Shown piece by piece: positions 1 through 12,085 of a DNA stretch of 64,000 bases. The notes under the pieces were generated by a model, which searched no databases, had not been told where the DNA came from, and saw only the letters and a list, made by a program, of their open reading frames with translations. The translations under genes and the position numbers were made by a program. The first letter of the stretch is position 1; each line of letters starts with the position of its first letter. Source of the stretch: Mortierella sp. BCC40632 (Eukaryota; Mortierellomycota; Mortierellomycetes; Mortierellales; Mortierellaceae); contig WAEK01000025.1 of the NCBI GenBank assembly GCA_011634665.1, forward strand, positions 267,501 through 331,500, given 5' to 3'.

Positions 1-111
1 AGAACAAGGGGAAGACTTTTGAATATTGCTGGACACTAAAGGTAAGGGCCACTGTAATAACTCGTCTTTCTAACTAATAAGGGATATCAGAAAAGGTATA
101 AACTACCAATA

Positions 112-575
112 AACAGGGCTTGAGGGCACGATCCGGTGCGGACCAAACTGAGTGGGCCCGTGAAGTCCACGCATCATGGCCGGGGGACAATTGACCAAAC
201 AATGGTCTAAAGACCATCGTCTGGGAGTCTTTCTTGAACGCTTTCACCCCTCGAACCGAGTCTCATACGTACCACTGTGCGGTCGGTACTAAGATCTCTA
301 ATAGCTGTTCTCCTGCCGTCACGCTGGTGAGGAATCGAGGAGAAGTAAGATATGATCTGTTCGGGACAATGCAAATTGTGGGTTTTAGTATGAGAGGGTT
401 GAGTGGTGAAGCATTGGTCCTGTCGAAGATCCGGGGGCTTGTCAGCACCTGATAGAAGCACGCTTAGAGCGAAGTGCAAATGTGTGTGGAAGAAAGAGGC
501 TGACCTTTATCTAGGGGGGTGGGATGGGGCCTTTTTATAGGGCCTCAAATTCCCACCGGAAGATATACCCAAGTA
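112..575 (-). repeat. LTR-like dispersed repeat, copy 1 (inverted)
   Basis: Read on the minus strand this segment matches 13640-14090 (plus strand) over about 430 bp with many substitutions. It starts near a TATA-like box (CCTATAAAAAGGCCCC), followed about 20 bp on by GATAAAGG. The copy at 13640 has ATATAAAAGGCCCC followed by AATAAAAG. TATA box then AATAAA-like signal is the arrangement of the U3/R part of fungal LTRs, so a solo LTR or a promoter-bearing non-autonomous element is likely. I found no flanking coding region of a retroelement. Confidence 0.55.
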
Positions 576-1327
576 TTTACTACGTTGCACTACCCCTGAA
601 TGTTTGGGGGTGCAAAGAAAACGCATTCCACCCCCCCCCCCTCACTCCATTATCTGTCAAACCCATCACCGCTGGTTCCAATCACCACCTAAATCCAAAC
701 GCTCCTTCAGCCACCTCACCAAGATAGAGACATGTCCGCCGCACTTCAGTCTTTTCCCTTCGTCTACCACCTCTACCCTCTTCTCACTCTGCATCCTACC
801 CATCAGCATCTAGTCACTCCTATCGTCCGTTGGAGCGTAGTCTCTCTGGGGTGCACTGGGCAGGTGGATAAAGAAATAGTGAGGGAAAGATTTAAGGTAG
901 GTTGAAGAAGTAAAAAGGGGAAGAGCGAAGGAGATGACCAATTGCTCAAAATCATTTTGATTGCATTCCCCTGAAATATTTGTGACCTGCAGCCTTTCTC
1001 TCCCCCTCCCCTACCTAGGCCAATTCTCGACTGATTTTTATCAAATAAAGAGTGCCATAGACTCATGAAGCACCGGAAGTAAGATCCCTGGCGTCCATGG
1101 TCTCTTTGGCTCTCAAAAAAAAGGATCATAAGTGACTGTGATTAGGAAGTCACCGTGTTTATGAATTCAGAAATCACGGCACCAACACCAACATCATTTA
1201 ATATATAGAGATAAGATAGAGATAGAGACAACATCATTTAATATATACAGAGATAGAGATGATGATGATGGTCGTTTGGTAGAATGATTGATCGCTTTTA
1301 GCGATATTTGCAAGGGCCAATTCTGCA
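576..1327. other. Intergenic, no gene seen
   Basis: No convincing coding region. It contains a C-run at about 639-648, a purine-rich stretch at 890-940 and a short local duplication (acaacatcatttaatatata, near 1188 and 1229). It lies downstream of the stop codon of gene A. Confidence 0.6.
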
Positions 1328-3680
1328 TCACTCAAAGTACAAGTAAGGGTCATCTCCATCAGACATGGACTTACCGGGTTTCACACTCGTGGATTCCCAT
1401 GATTCAGTAAGACGACATGTCTTGTTCGACAATGTTGGACTGAACACTACGAATGGATTGCCCCTCTTAGTTCTGACATGCGGAGGCGGAGGTGTTGATA
1501 ATCTTAAAGCAGTTCTGTTGCTGTAGACGTCGGTTGTGGGTTCATCGCGCGTTGTAAGATCACCATCAGTCTGCGGTAAGGTCGTGAAGTCGAGGAAAGG
1601 AGAGGGTGGGCTGCCTGAGAGTAGAGCCGTTGCCTCGCTGGCATACTGAAGGATGTGTTCCTAAAGCGTAACGACAATAGCGATTTAGTATATGTAATCA
1701 GACATATAACTTGAAAGCAATTAGAGAGATACTTACCCGGAAACCTAAGAGAATTTCCATCGATTCTGATCTGAGAAACCCTTTCGGCTGACTACAGTCG
1801 GCAGAAATCCAGCACTTTATTTTCGTTGCCTTTCCGACACCAAGGGCGTCCTCGTATCGTTTGATGGTGTAAAAGTCGGCGGCCAAGGCGCGGGTTTCCG
1901 CAATGATCGGATACCACTGGCTGATATCCAAACCTCGCGACTCCAGGTTGTACAGAATGGCAGCATTCAACCGAACTGATTTGTTTTGCTGTTTCACGCA
2001 AGTCGCGTCCGTCACAACGGGTTTGGATTCGAAGACTGCGACTTCTCCTATCCAGTTACTGTCAACCAAGACTCGCAGCGTCAAATCGACCTTTCTTCCA
2101 TTTGCGCCATTTGCTGATCTTGTACCAAACTCGTCTTCTGTCAGCTGTCGACAGTGTTTGGACGCTTGCGAAGCAAGCTCTCCCCTATGACATGATGCAC
2201 TATGTTAGTGGGCTGGCTAGACCTCTCCAGAAATGGATATGCAACGACTACTGGTGCAGCCGGTTGTTAACTTACGGTATCACACGGAGGCCACCACCAG
2301 CAAACAGGGTGTTGAAGATAGAGCTCCAGGCTGAAACGTAGACGTGCTCCGATGTGGGGCGCACAAAGAGTCCGTGTTCCAGCCACATGAGAATCTGACA
2401 AATGATTTTGAGGAAGACATAGCTCTCTTGATCTTCTTTAGTTCGTCTTGTTTTCGTGCTCTCTGTCACAAGCTTTGAGTAGACAAGGCTCTGCAAACTT
2501 GACATGGATGGTTCGTGTGGGAGATCCTCGTCCGGATGAAGCGCACTCAAAAGCTCAGTGACTAGCCTTGCTATAGCTGGTAATTTGTTGGCCATGCACG
2601 GATGCAGACTTTCTTCCACAATGCGCTGTGAGAGACGAAACTCTATGCCAAATCTGGAGATGGTATTGATGATATCAGATGTGATGACACTAGAGCAAGA
2701 AAAGTCATAGTAAGGTTACTGGTTTCATCAAGGAGACAAGACTAAAAGATTAAATGCTTACAGGATTTCTTTCTTGCGCAAGATGTCACCAGGTTCGCGA
2801 AGAAGTCCTACAGCCTTTTCAAACATTTGCCGGTGATTTTCAGAGAGATCCGATGGCATGACAGGGAAGGGAGTATACTTGTTCTTGGCCTAATGAGTAT
2901 GGGAAAGTGTTAGAGTTAGTAGTATGACATACAAGGAGGAATACCTATGACTGACAGAGAATTACCTTAGAAAAGATGTATCGGACAAGCTCATAGGAAG
3001 GAGACGATTTTGCTGGAGACCACACAATCGCCTCATCAGCAGATGTTGATTCTTCCAGGCTGTCGTCCTGAGCGTCGGTGCGATCGGCCTGCTCCTTGCT
3101 AATGTCCTGAGCTTCCACTAACGACGCGTTCCCGACAGAGCCAAGACCTGATGCAACAGTCGTAGAAATCTCAGAGTCAGCGACTAACAGTACCAATTAG
3201 GAGACCTCATTCAAGAAGCTCAAAATAAATACCTTCTGTGTCTGGTGCAGTTGGAGTCGATGTTGCTCCGGCAGAGGACAATGGAGTGGGAGATTTCTGG
3301 TTCCAACCTGTATATGAAACCTCAAAGCTGCTGGCGGAATCGCGAAGAGAAGCTTGCTGCGCAAGAATAGCGGTCTCCTTCCGGATTATGGTGGCGTTAC
3401 AAAGCAATCAATTCTGAGTCTCATTCAAGGAGACTGATTGCTCCCATGATGCCCAGAAATCTCGGAGACGAGAGTCCTTGAAGTCAGCGTATGCTACCTG
3501 TAGACGTTGTCGTCGCTTCTCCTTGATGTACGAACTGTTAAGGAGGGCAGCATAACGGGCCATTGCTACTTCCTTATTCCCTATGTCAAATCTTTTCACA
3601 AACGATCCGAACGACACGTGCTCCACCCACTTTCCCTTCTCCAGCTTGACTTCATTCGCCCAGGTGACGCCAGATGCCAT
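1328..3680 (-). pseudogene. Gene A: PD-(D/E)XK nuclease-like gene with in-frame stop
   Basis: Multi-exon minus-strand gene. Approximate exons are 3680-3240, 3185-2970, 2889-2763, 2690-2278, 2192-1737 and 1660-1328. The 1737/1660 junction uses GTAAGT...TTTAG and keeps frame; the last exon ends in TGA at 1330-1328. The central core reads GELASQAS, then GRKVDLTL, then GEVAVFESKP, which fits a PD-(D/E)XK nuclease (D in the KVDL strand, E-S-K in the next). Gene C carries the same core (GELASKAT, GRKLDLQC, LNNSEFKV) and a similar tail (VVFSPTLSNK versus TLFSPSKKR). After 90 codons an in-frame TGA at 3410-3408 interrupts an otherwise open frame that continues as LLCNATIIRKE. This suggests a nonsense mutation. 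No Crinkler gene is paired with it. Family membership is inferred from motifs only. Confidence 0.62.
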
Positions 3681-4170
3681 TATCTAGTAGATGAAAAACA
3701 CATACGGATAACCCATTAATAACAAGCTGGCAAAGTGTATGGTTTTCTGTTGATAAGAGAAATAAAACAAAGGATTTCAGAACAGAGTCCCGACCACTAG
3801 ACGCAAGTGATTGTCGGGCGTCCACGCTGGACAACAATGTCGCGACTACCTCCCCATTCGGCGTGGGTTGGGATAACCTTGACCACAAGCTAGATATGAG
3901 AGAGGCAAGCCGCAACGTGACATTGTAGTTTGTTCCTAGATGAACATGGACTGGCGAACAGAACGTCATGACGGCCCAGTGTGCAGCAATAAAGAAAGGC
4001 CCTTTGTTTTATTGCTGGAGTTGATTCTTGACTAGTCTTTTTGCGGACTCACAGACTCCGAGTTCTTTAGCCTAGTAGTGTTGTTGTACCATGAGAGAGA
4101 ACCCGGTTCAATCATTTATTTATTTATTTATTTTTTTTTTTGGTTGGGCTAAGGAGTGAGCATGGGTTGA
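3681..4170. other. Upstream region of gene A, degraded
   Basis: An open minus-strand frame at 3969-3652 runs into the start of gene A in another frame. It could be an earlier exon of A or chance. A T-rich tract (tttatttatttatttatttt) sits at about 4116-4140, next to the end of the helicase fragment. Nothing else is recognisable. Confidence 0.35.
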
Positions 4171-4700
4171 CTAGACTAACTGATTGAAATGTTTTGATGA
4201 AGCAAGAGTTAAGATATCATTTGGGATGTTGTATTCAAAGAGCCTGTCAAGGGATCGAACTCGACTAAGTGCAACATATACCTGACCACTGCAAAATATG
4301 TTGGCCAGGCTAACGATTGTTGACTCCATGGTCAAGCCTTGATAACGGTGGATTGTCATTGCATATGCTAAAATCAAAGGGGGTTGTGATCTTGTTTGGC
4401 CGCCCTTGGATAACATACGGACTTCGGCAGAGGTAAACCTCTTGCATCTGGTGTGTCGCTTTTCGAAAAGAAAGGCTCTGAACCTTGTTCTCTCGTACTT
4501 TGAATTGTTGGTTCTCCTTTTACATCAAGTCCACAAATGTCTCCTTCACCAATACGCGACATTACAAGCTCATCGGCCAGGGCACGAGGAAACAGAAGAA
4601 CTTTTACATCCCAACGTACCAAAGTGAGCCCTCGCACACCAAGATGGGCAAGTATTCTTCTATCTCCAAATGCCCAAAGCCCTGGAGCACCTACTGTACT
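4171..4700 (-). pseudogene. PIF1-like DNA helicase, C-terminal fragment
   Basis: The minus-strand frame 4416-4171 encodes [19 protein letters not shown] followed by [14 protein letters not shown], the characteristic last helicase motifs (V and VI) of the PIF1/RecD2-type superfamily 1 helicases, including those of Helitrons. Upstream coding continues to about 4700 only in a different frame (GIADPTVESTVGAPGLWAF). No Walker A or DEAD-like motif is present, so this is a broken 3' piece. A second copy of the same end lies at 37701-38160. It abuts the 3' end of gene B. Confidence 0.75.
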
Positions 4701-4828
4701 TTCAACAGTAGGATCCGCAATCCCCATGCCAGACTTTGAACTTCGAAACACACTTTTTGGCGCACACCATGGAAATTTAGTTCAATAGCTGACTCGAAAT
4801 AAAAGATTTTGTGTCGCTTGAAGACACT

Positions 4829-7204
4829 CTAATCTGGCAACAACATTTTCCTTGGTTTGGTGTAAGACGATCGAAGCCAACTGAATGGTATCAGTGGTGT
4901 ATCTGATGGCGCAACTTTGACGGCTCGCAAATTCGCAAGAGTACTCTCAACCATGATCTATAGAAGGGAGTTAGTACTTTCCATGGTTTAATGTAATGCG
5001 GACCCATAATCACTATCACAATATCGGGCCATGTACCTTTGTCGTCTCAAGGATTTCAAGGAGCCTGCAAAGTGGAAACATGTTCTCGGCTTTGTTGAAC
5101 AAGTAGCAATCTGCGTACTTCTTGAAGATATAAACCCCCTCAGACTGAATGGTCATCTCGAAGAACTCCAAATTGTATCCTACAAACACAGGAGCTGGCT
5201 TAGTAATGAATCAAGATAAGATGTACATGGGACTCTAATAGGCTCTTCCTACCTGCGAGAAGGATCCCGATCGCTGACACGGGGCCACTAGGCCCTAGGA
5301 CGATCATGGTATCAAGAGAATGCTTCAGCTCCTGTCCCAACTTAGTAAGGTCATCCCAAATCTGTGACAAGCCTTTATTTGCGGCGGTCTTGCCCTCCAT
5401 GTGGATCAAAGAACATGAGCGATCGCGGAGCTGGGTCACAAGGGAGAAGTCTGGGATGAGGAGGCGTGAGTCTTGTCCTCTTGTTTCATCCAGTATGGTA
5501 GTCCTTTTAAACATAAAAGAGGGAAGAGAGTATTAAGGACTTCACGAACAAAAAGAAATACACAACAAGGGCAAGAGCATTACATACCACTTGATGCTCG
5601 TGTGCTTGATCGATCCGAATGTCGCATTCAGGCAGGGGTCCATGAGGTATCGGATAAAAGTTGCTTCATTCTCGAGGCCGGAAAAAGTCCACAATTGTTG
5701 AGATGAGATCAGCTGCAGCAGGACCTGGTGGAGGAGAGGAAACAAGGGAGGTTCGTTTCTCAGAAGCTTTGAGAACTCGTCAAAGCTCTTACCTGCCGCC
5801 AGTCCTGCCCACTTGTGGCACTCGACGATCACAGCAGACCCAAAGTCATTAACCTTGATCTTGCCCACACAGTTCCATATGGATTCCCAAATATGGTCGT
5901 GAACCTCTCCTTGTACACCCCAAGTCTGGTTCTCCGACTCCAGAAGGAAGATGAAGTTGATAACACTATTAGACAACGCGAACGGGATGAATTAGTACGA
6001 GGTAGTACAGCGGTGGGAGACAAAGAATAGAGTAAAAAAAAAAAAAAAAAAAAAAAAACGTACAGCATCTCGTGGGGTTGCGAGATCCCGTAGTTCTGTT
6101 GAACTATGCGATCTCGAAATGTCATCAGGTCCTTGCTGATGTCGATGCCATTGTGCGTCCAAGGTGTTTCAAGTACTGAGTCCTCTCGACCACCCCCTAC
6201 CAGAAAGTTGTGGACGTATATATCCGACTCTAAAGATGTCTCTGATCCATGATACGAGTAGAGTGAGCCGGAAGTCGATGTTGATGTCGATGTCGTGGTC
6301 GTGGTCGAGACTGTGGAACCGAAACTCACCCTGCGCCGCTTGCCTTGTCCTGCTTCCGTCCCCTCCTCGGGTCGCTTTTTAACACCCTATATAAATTGTT
6401 GACATGTAGTTAGTTTTTCAGTAAAAGATATGCTCTACATGTAACCATTGAACAATTACCTTAATCATAGGAGCAGCCGTCGTCGTGGTCGTCGTCATGG
6501 TCGCCGCCACCATGTCTTACCGACAAAACACGATAATAAAACGCCATCATACATCAGGACAATTTGTCATGAGACGAATATTGTCTCCATAAATCAAAGC
6601 AAGATTGAGCAACTATCCGCGATAGTCAATAGATCCTTTCAAAATGTCATTAGGATATACATACCATGAAGCTCTTCTGTAGACCCAGATGGTATGCTTG
6701 ATTTGGCCGGCGAGGAGGCTACAGGCAGTGGAGCAAATAGTAATTAATTAAATGGAGGACTTATCAACTATGATAAATGAAAACTGAAAAAGAGCAAATC
6801 TTACAATGTGGTACATCTTGAAGAGGCTTTCGAAGTAATCTCTCGTTCAAAAGCTCGCTTCTGTCCACAAGGTTTCCCGCCGTCTTGTTTGTTGAAATTT
6901 CTATTTTGTAATTCGTCATACGCGAAGCCCAGAATTCAGCTCCTTCATTACGACACCACTTCTCGTATTCTCCAGTTAACTTTGTCCTGACGGACCGCGG
7001 TATTTCGCTGGAAGAAAGTGGATACATGAAAGCTGCGTGAGCATCCTGCTCGTCAATGTACTTGAATTCATTAGAGAATTCAACCATGCTAATTTTCTCT
7101 CCTGAGGCAAGCCTCCTCTGAAACCATGCCAATGCAGTGACTGGCTGGGAAACAGTAATATCGTCGTTATCACTGCTATTATTGTTATTTTTCTTGGAAT
7201 TCAT
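4829..7204 (-). CDS. Gene B: PD-(D/E)XK nuclease-like multi-exon gene, paired with CRN1
   Basis: Exons read from the sequence: 7204-6805 (ends at GTAAGA), 6718-6665 (ends at GTATGT), a short exon ending near 6469, about 6388-6062, 5968-5585, 5508-5242, 5190-5036 and 4957-4829 (TAG at 4831-4829). The N-terminal header begins MNSKKNNNN and holds a W-rich stretch (EYEKW, EFWASR). A basic KKRPEEG...GKRRR segment resembles a bipartite nuclear localisation signal and is followed by a T/S-rich run. The core has LIPDFSLV then CSLIHMEGKT, a D...E-x-K pattern typical of PD-(D/E)XK nucleases. A conserved tail (LEFFEMTIQSEGVYIF) resembles that of gene E. Introns include a poly-T tract (plus 6034-6058). 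It lies head to head with CRN1, 1.26 kb apart. I infer a nuclear nuclease-like effector or defence protein; no named family was confirmed. Confidence 0.6.
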
Positions 7205-7278
7205 GATGTCCTAATGGCACTGACAATAGAGGATAAATGTTACTCCCAAACCATGAAAAATGAGACAATTGATATTGA

Positions 7279-7474
7279 CACCAATCTAACAAACTATACT
7301 CCACTTTCCGCCCTCCTGCCGCAGAGCTAAGCAGGAGCTAAGCTAAGAAAGAACCAGTAGTAGTATGTTTTAACATTCTAACACCAATTTACTACCTATG
7401 CCAAAACTCCACTTTCCGCCCTCCCGCCGCAGGGCTAAACAGGAGCTAAGCTAAGAAAGTACCAGTCTACTATG
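7279..7474. repeat. Two tandem ~90-bp units upstream of gene B
   Basis: Units at about 7279-7366 and 7380-7474 both contain actccactttccgccctcc, then aggagctaagctaagaaag. They lie about 75 bp upstream of the gene B start codon. Genes C, E and F carry equivalent but unrelated direct duplications at the same position. Confidence 0.85.
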
Positions 7475-7939
7475 GCTAGGGAGTATGTAATTGAGGTCTT
7501 CCTGCATGATGCAAAGCACTATGAGATTCCCAAATCCAACAATAAATTACCTTTCTGTGTGCGTGGTGTATGTGAACTGAAAGGGAGGATAATGATGATA
7601 AAGCAAAATGAGAGGGTCAGCAAGATCGTGGCGAAGAGAAAGAGCAGGGAGTGAATTGTGATGAAGAGAAGAGACGAAAATCAAAGATAGAGGCAGTGAA
7701 GAGTGGAAGGATGGGGAGAGGATGCGCGATGGTTCACTGCCGGGTACGAGGCTGGGATCCAGGACCTGTGCCTCAGTTCGTGCAATGACCGGGAGGCTCT
7801 CCCATTCTTTTGCGGCCCTGAGCTCGGCTCATTGCATCAACAAAATAATGGGTTGATGGAGTAAACAGGAGAGAGGATGCAGTTCAAGCAAAAGGTGAGA
7901 TGACGATCACTTACTCCAGAGAGAGAGAGAGAGAGAGAG

Positions 7940-7985
<46 letters not shown>

Positions 7986-8048
7986 TGTGTGTGTGTAGGA
8001 GGGGCACGAAATCGCGAGAGACAACCATGAGTGTGGGGGCAATGATGT
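7475..8048. other. Intergenic with (GA)n/(GT)n microsatellite
   Basis: No gene. A GA repeat followed by GT repeat and a second short GA/GT block occupies 7919-7998. A comparable GA-GT block lies before CRN2 and a short GA block before CRN4. Confidence 0.8.
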
Positions 8049-8468
8049 GAAGATGAGGATTTGCATGGCCCAAGCCACTCTGTTACGTCGCCGAATTTCC
8101 TGGCTGATGCAGTTGCTGCGCCACCCCATGCATCTCCATCAACCTTGCAGCTTCCTCTGCCCAACCCACGCCATCTCTGTCACTACCATGCACTTTCTTT
8201 CGGCGCGTCTCTTTGCAATGTCACCCTCCTCGCTCATATCCTTTTCTCCTCCATTAACTCTACCGTTCTCACGCTCTCTTTTGACCTTACTTTTTTGTTT
8301 GTATCAAACATCCTTTCATTTTGCCACCATTTCCACACTTTCGTTGTCTTTGCCACCGTTCTCACGACTTTCCATCCCTTCTTCCTGCTCCTTTTCAATC
8401 CCTTCCCTCTCTTTCATCTCTCGCTTTTCTGGCACCTTCTTTCTCTCATCCTGATGCTTCACAACGCC
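8049..8468 (+). promoter_or_regulatory. CRN1 promoter / 5' leader, conserved in the CRN genes
   Basis: A pyrimidine-rich leader begins near gccactctgttacgtcgccg. It then has catgcactttctttcggcgc and tttgcaatgtcaccctcctc, later gtctttgccaccgttctcac, and ends in a C/T-rich stretch before ATG. The same ordered blocks precede CRN3 (48648-49008) and partly CRN2 and CRN4. The tacgtca-like box is a candidate bZIP-type site. No TATA box is obvious. Confidence 0.6.
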
Positions 8469-11400
8469 ATGACTGACAGCTCCATCACTCTGTTCTGCCT
8501 CGTGGATGGAGAGAAGACTTCATTTCCAGTCGCGATTGACTCCTCCAAAACAATCGGTGAACTCAAGAGACTCATCAAGGACGAGAATGCTGACACATTC
8601 AACGGAGTTGATGCCAGAGAGCTGTCTCTCTGGTGTGTGTCTGTTCCTGTTCCACCCAAGAAGGACCGCAAGGAGTTTTGGCTTGCTGATGTCACATCAA
8701 AAGAAGAGCTCGATGAGACAGATGACATTACTGATGCCTTTCCAGAAGCACCACCGAAGAAGACAATCCACATCATCGTGCAGCGCCCTCCTCCCCAAGG
8801 TAATATGCATACGCGTTTTTTTTTTTTCAACACACGCGTTTGTTGATTGATCTCTATCTACATGAGCTTTTTCATCCCGCTAAACTTTGTTTTCTTCCTT
8901 TCCATTATCCTCATAGTCCATGCACCTGCGCCTTCTCGCTCATTGACTCCGCTTCCTGGTTACCATTCGGATGGCTCTCGTCCCAGTTCGCCACTGTCTG
9001 GTATGACCTCGCTTGTGTTCTCTTGTCCTTGTTTATTTTATTTTTTTTTTTTTTTTTTTTTTTGTAGTACTAACATCCTTTCATCTCATGACAGGCGACC
9101 TCCATGCCGACATCAAAACAATCACGGACAAGTTCTTTGCACCAGGACCAATTGCCAACTTTCTTGACGCGTTTGTAAAAGGCATGGAGCATCTCCCAAC
9201 CACAACTGGACATATTCGAGGACTGCCTAGAGCATGGCGACGTGGATTCGGGATAGCCCCAGATAATCGGCCCAGTCTACTGTTCATGGACCTCCCTGAT
9301 CCATCTACACCTGTCTCGACATCAAAGAACCATGCCGCCGGATCCATTCTTGATCTCGTGAAAGAGAATAACCGTCATCATATCCCAGTCTTCGGAGTGT
9401 CTGGCTGTGGCAAAACCCGTGCTGTCATCGAGCTCCTGTCTCAGCACTGGGGATTCTATTTCAACGCTTCAAGTGACGATTGGGGATCTGCAGACATGGC
9501 TACGCTCCATTCTACTATTCAAGATTACCTCAAAGAAACTCGAGAGTCCTTAAATATGGATCGACAAGTCAACAACAGCTATGCAAAAAAGATAACTTTT
9601 TTCCTCTTCCTTTCTCGGCTTATTATCTTTAATTATTGTTTGGGTATTTCCGGTAGTGCCAATACATTCAACAGCGCAAGATGGACCCTCCTACAAATGT
9701 GCCCTCATGTGCTGTTCGAGCAGGATATTTTCAACAATCTATTCCTTCAGCTTCTCGATCTTCAGCATCACGGCCTGATTCCTCTTACGCTGTTGACTCG
9801 CAGTGTATACGGAGATGTGAAAAGAAACCTTATTGAGCATGGATGTATACCAAAAATCAAGGATATCACCAGACTCCTAGTAGTTAACGATGAGGCACAG
9901 ATCCTTGGCGACGCTTTCAATGAGTCTTTCCAGTCCATGTCATCTTCTGATAGTTCCACACGACCACTACTGTCACCAATATTGCACGCCTTCCGTACTA
10001 TTGGTGACCATCAGCTCACTTTGGTTACTTGCGGTACCGGATTAAGTAAGTGGACCCGGTATTCCCAATCGATTATTACAGCGCCTCTGGCTTGTCTCGA
10101 TCATCCTGCCTCTAACATCGATTTTTGCTTCCCTATCCCCCCTGTCTGACACAGGCATTAATACACTCTTCTGGATCCGAAGCTCCGGTTCTGATCTGAA
10201 GGATAGCTCTACTAATTTCGAGGTTGGTAGCTACGTTGTCATTTGGTGCTTTTATGTATTTGTTATACCTCAACATTTCCTACATTCATTTACTGAGTTA
10301 TTGCCTATCTGTTCTCTACCGATCAAAAAATATAATATTCTCCTCCAGTTCTTGGAGTTTCCAGGTTGGACTTCTCGGGACTCGATTAAGGCATATGTTT
10401 CTCGGATACAGGGACAATTGCATGATGATTCGGAGCAGGCCTTGGATGATAATCTTCCACCCGAGGCAATAGATTTTCTGTTCGATAAGTTTGCCGGTCG
10501 CTACCGGCCAGCGATAGGCACGATTGGTATGTCGCTATGAGATGACTGTAGTGACACGGAGAGCAATGATGTGATTGAGCGTTCATTATCCCCATACTTA
10601 CAGCCTTATTATGCTGTCCTCACTAGAGAGGATAATCGAATACAACGACCCAAGTACGTGGATGAAGACTATTGAGGATGCCGAGGATAGGCTAACATCA
10701 TGGAGGTACCGACACATCAAAGGCAATCTATGCCATGAGATCTCACGCCTTCATGACAAACACAACAAATACAAGGATCAGCTTGTAGAGTCTATCGACA
10801 GCACGCTAGCACTCCTAATGTACCAACGCTGTATGTTTGGGTGCCACGACCTTGTCCTAAAGGAGGTAGACCCTCAGTTGGTGGAACATGCGTTTGGTCG
10901 GATCAAAATTATCAAAAAGGGCCAAGCTGTGACCGTGATAGATGAGCCTTTCGTTTCCAAAGCCGTGGAGAGTTATTTCACGGCCATTGATCCATACTTT
11001 GCCAGAGAGGTACGGAAACGGATGGTAAAGTCGACGGCCAGTGAGCAGGGATGCATGTTTGAGCGGTTCATGATGAGAGTATTCAGCGAGACACTGAGCA
11101 CACGCCCTCTGTCTGATTGGCCACATGAGCCACCAATCTCTGAAATGTGTCCATCTCTCGTTGGCAAGGTGGAGATTGTTGGTTGGAGAGAGCCCGGACT
11201 CCAGCAAGGAACGACTCATGAGATGATGTCGATGGAGGAGTTCATGGAGGCTCATGTCAACCATGGGTCAACTCGTAACAACACACCTGTGGCACCATTT
11301 TTCTTTCCCAAGTCCAAGCCGTCGGGACCAGACTTGGTCTTCTTCATCCGCATTGACGGCACAAGAATCATACCGGTCTTTGTTCAGATGAAGCTGCATC

Positions 11401-11756
11401 AAGGATCGTCTAATTTCTCAGAGAAGGATTGGAATGAGGCATTCAGCACAGTATCAGCACCAAAAATTGAGGGCCACGTAAAGGCATTTCGCAAGTACTG
11501 TCCCGACAACGTCTACATCAGCATGATTGTTGCATATCCTACCAAGTGGACAGACAAACTGCCAGCAGCATCCAATCTCCCAAAGGATCCTAGTGGTGTT
11601 CAACAAGTCGTGATCAACATCAGTGACGACAATTTCGGCGATATCTTCCCCAAGGATCATGTAGAGTTCATCAATCGTCTCAAGAATGCACGAAAGCGTT
11701 CCGCTGACGATGAGGATAGTAATGATGAGGATTGCTCCAAAAAGCAGAGGAGCTAG
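8469..11756 (+). CDS. CRN1: Crinkler-type effector, Ubl header + P-loop NTPase + PD-(D/E)XK-like nuclease
   Basis: Hand-spliced exons are 8469-8799, 8917-9000, 9095-10045, 10155-10222, 10349-10526 and 10627-11756. All junctions are GT-AG, and the total of 2742 nt gives 913 codons plus TAG. Residues 1-110 form the ubiquitin-like Crinkler header (SITLFCLVDGE at the start, TIHIIVQRPPP at the end, the counterpart of the HVLVxxP recombination motif). A P-rich linker (exon 2) follows. The NTPase has Walker A GVSGCGKTRAV, Walker B LLVVNDEAQIL and a sensor-like LVTCGTGLS. The C-terminal domain has SGPDLVFFIRI then PVFVQMKLHQG, a PD...Q-x-K variant of the PD-(D/E)XK fold, and ends in an acidic/basic tail (DDEDSNDEDC, KKQR). 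Crinklers with NTPase plus nuclease bodies are described in oomycetes and fungi as intracellular, often nuclear, effectors. No signal peptide is evident, as is usual for fungal CRNs. Gene C, E and F neighbours and the paralogue CRN3 suggest an expanding family. Confidence 0.88.
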
Positions 11757-12085
11757 TCTATCACTGCGCCTTCCTCAACCTAGTTGGCACTCTTATTATT
11801 TTTTCCTCGACCAGCTTGTTTTTTTCTATCGAATGCTTATACCCTTTGTTGTCATACCTTGTTTTCGCAACCATTCTTTCAACTCTTCTGCACTTTGCAT
11901 CTATTTAGCATGATGGATATCTTTTATTGAATATCAGAGACTTCGCATCGTCCACAACAATCTTTTCAAATTCTTAAAGGAGCTACTATTATTGTATGCG
12001 GCGGTGAGGCGGATGAAGACGGATAAGTGCCTTTTTTTTTTCTTTTCTTTGGTTGGCTATTTTCTCAGCCTCAACGATGTGTTAC
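11757..12085 (+). other. CRN1 3' untranslated/flanking region
   Basis: Closely matches the region after CRN3 (52335-52618), for example ctcaacctagttggcactct and cttcgcatcgtcc. CRN1 and CRN3 were therefore duplicated with their 3' flank. Confidence 0.7.

Noticed and set aside
7919..7998. CRISPR-like or structured repeat array
   Set aside because: Simple dinucleotide repeat; CRISPR arrays are not expected in a eukaryote and no spacers are present.
7837..8164. Minus-strand open frames rich in His/Thr/Ser/Leu
   Set aside because: They are translations of the GA/GT microsatellite.
8047..8468. Plus-strand frame extending CRN1 upstream with many Phe/Leu/Ser residues, resembling a signal peptide
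   Set aside because: It is the C/T-rich leader; CRN2-CRN4 all align to the ATG at the MTD start, and the upstream residues are not conserved.
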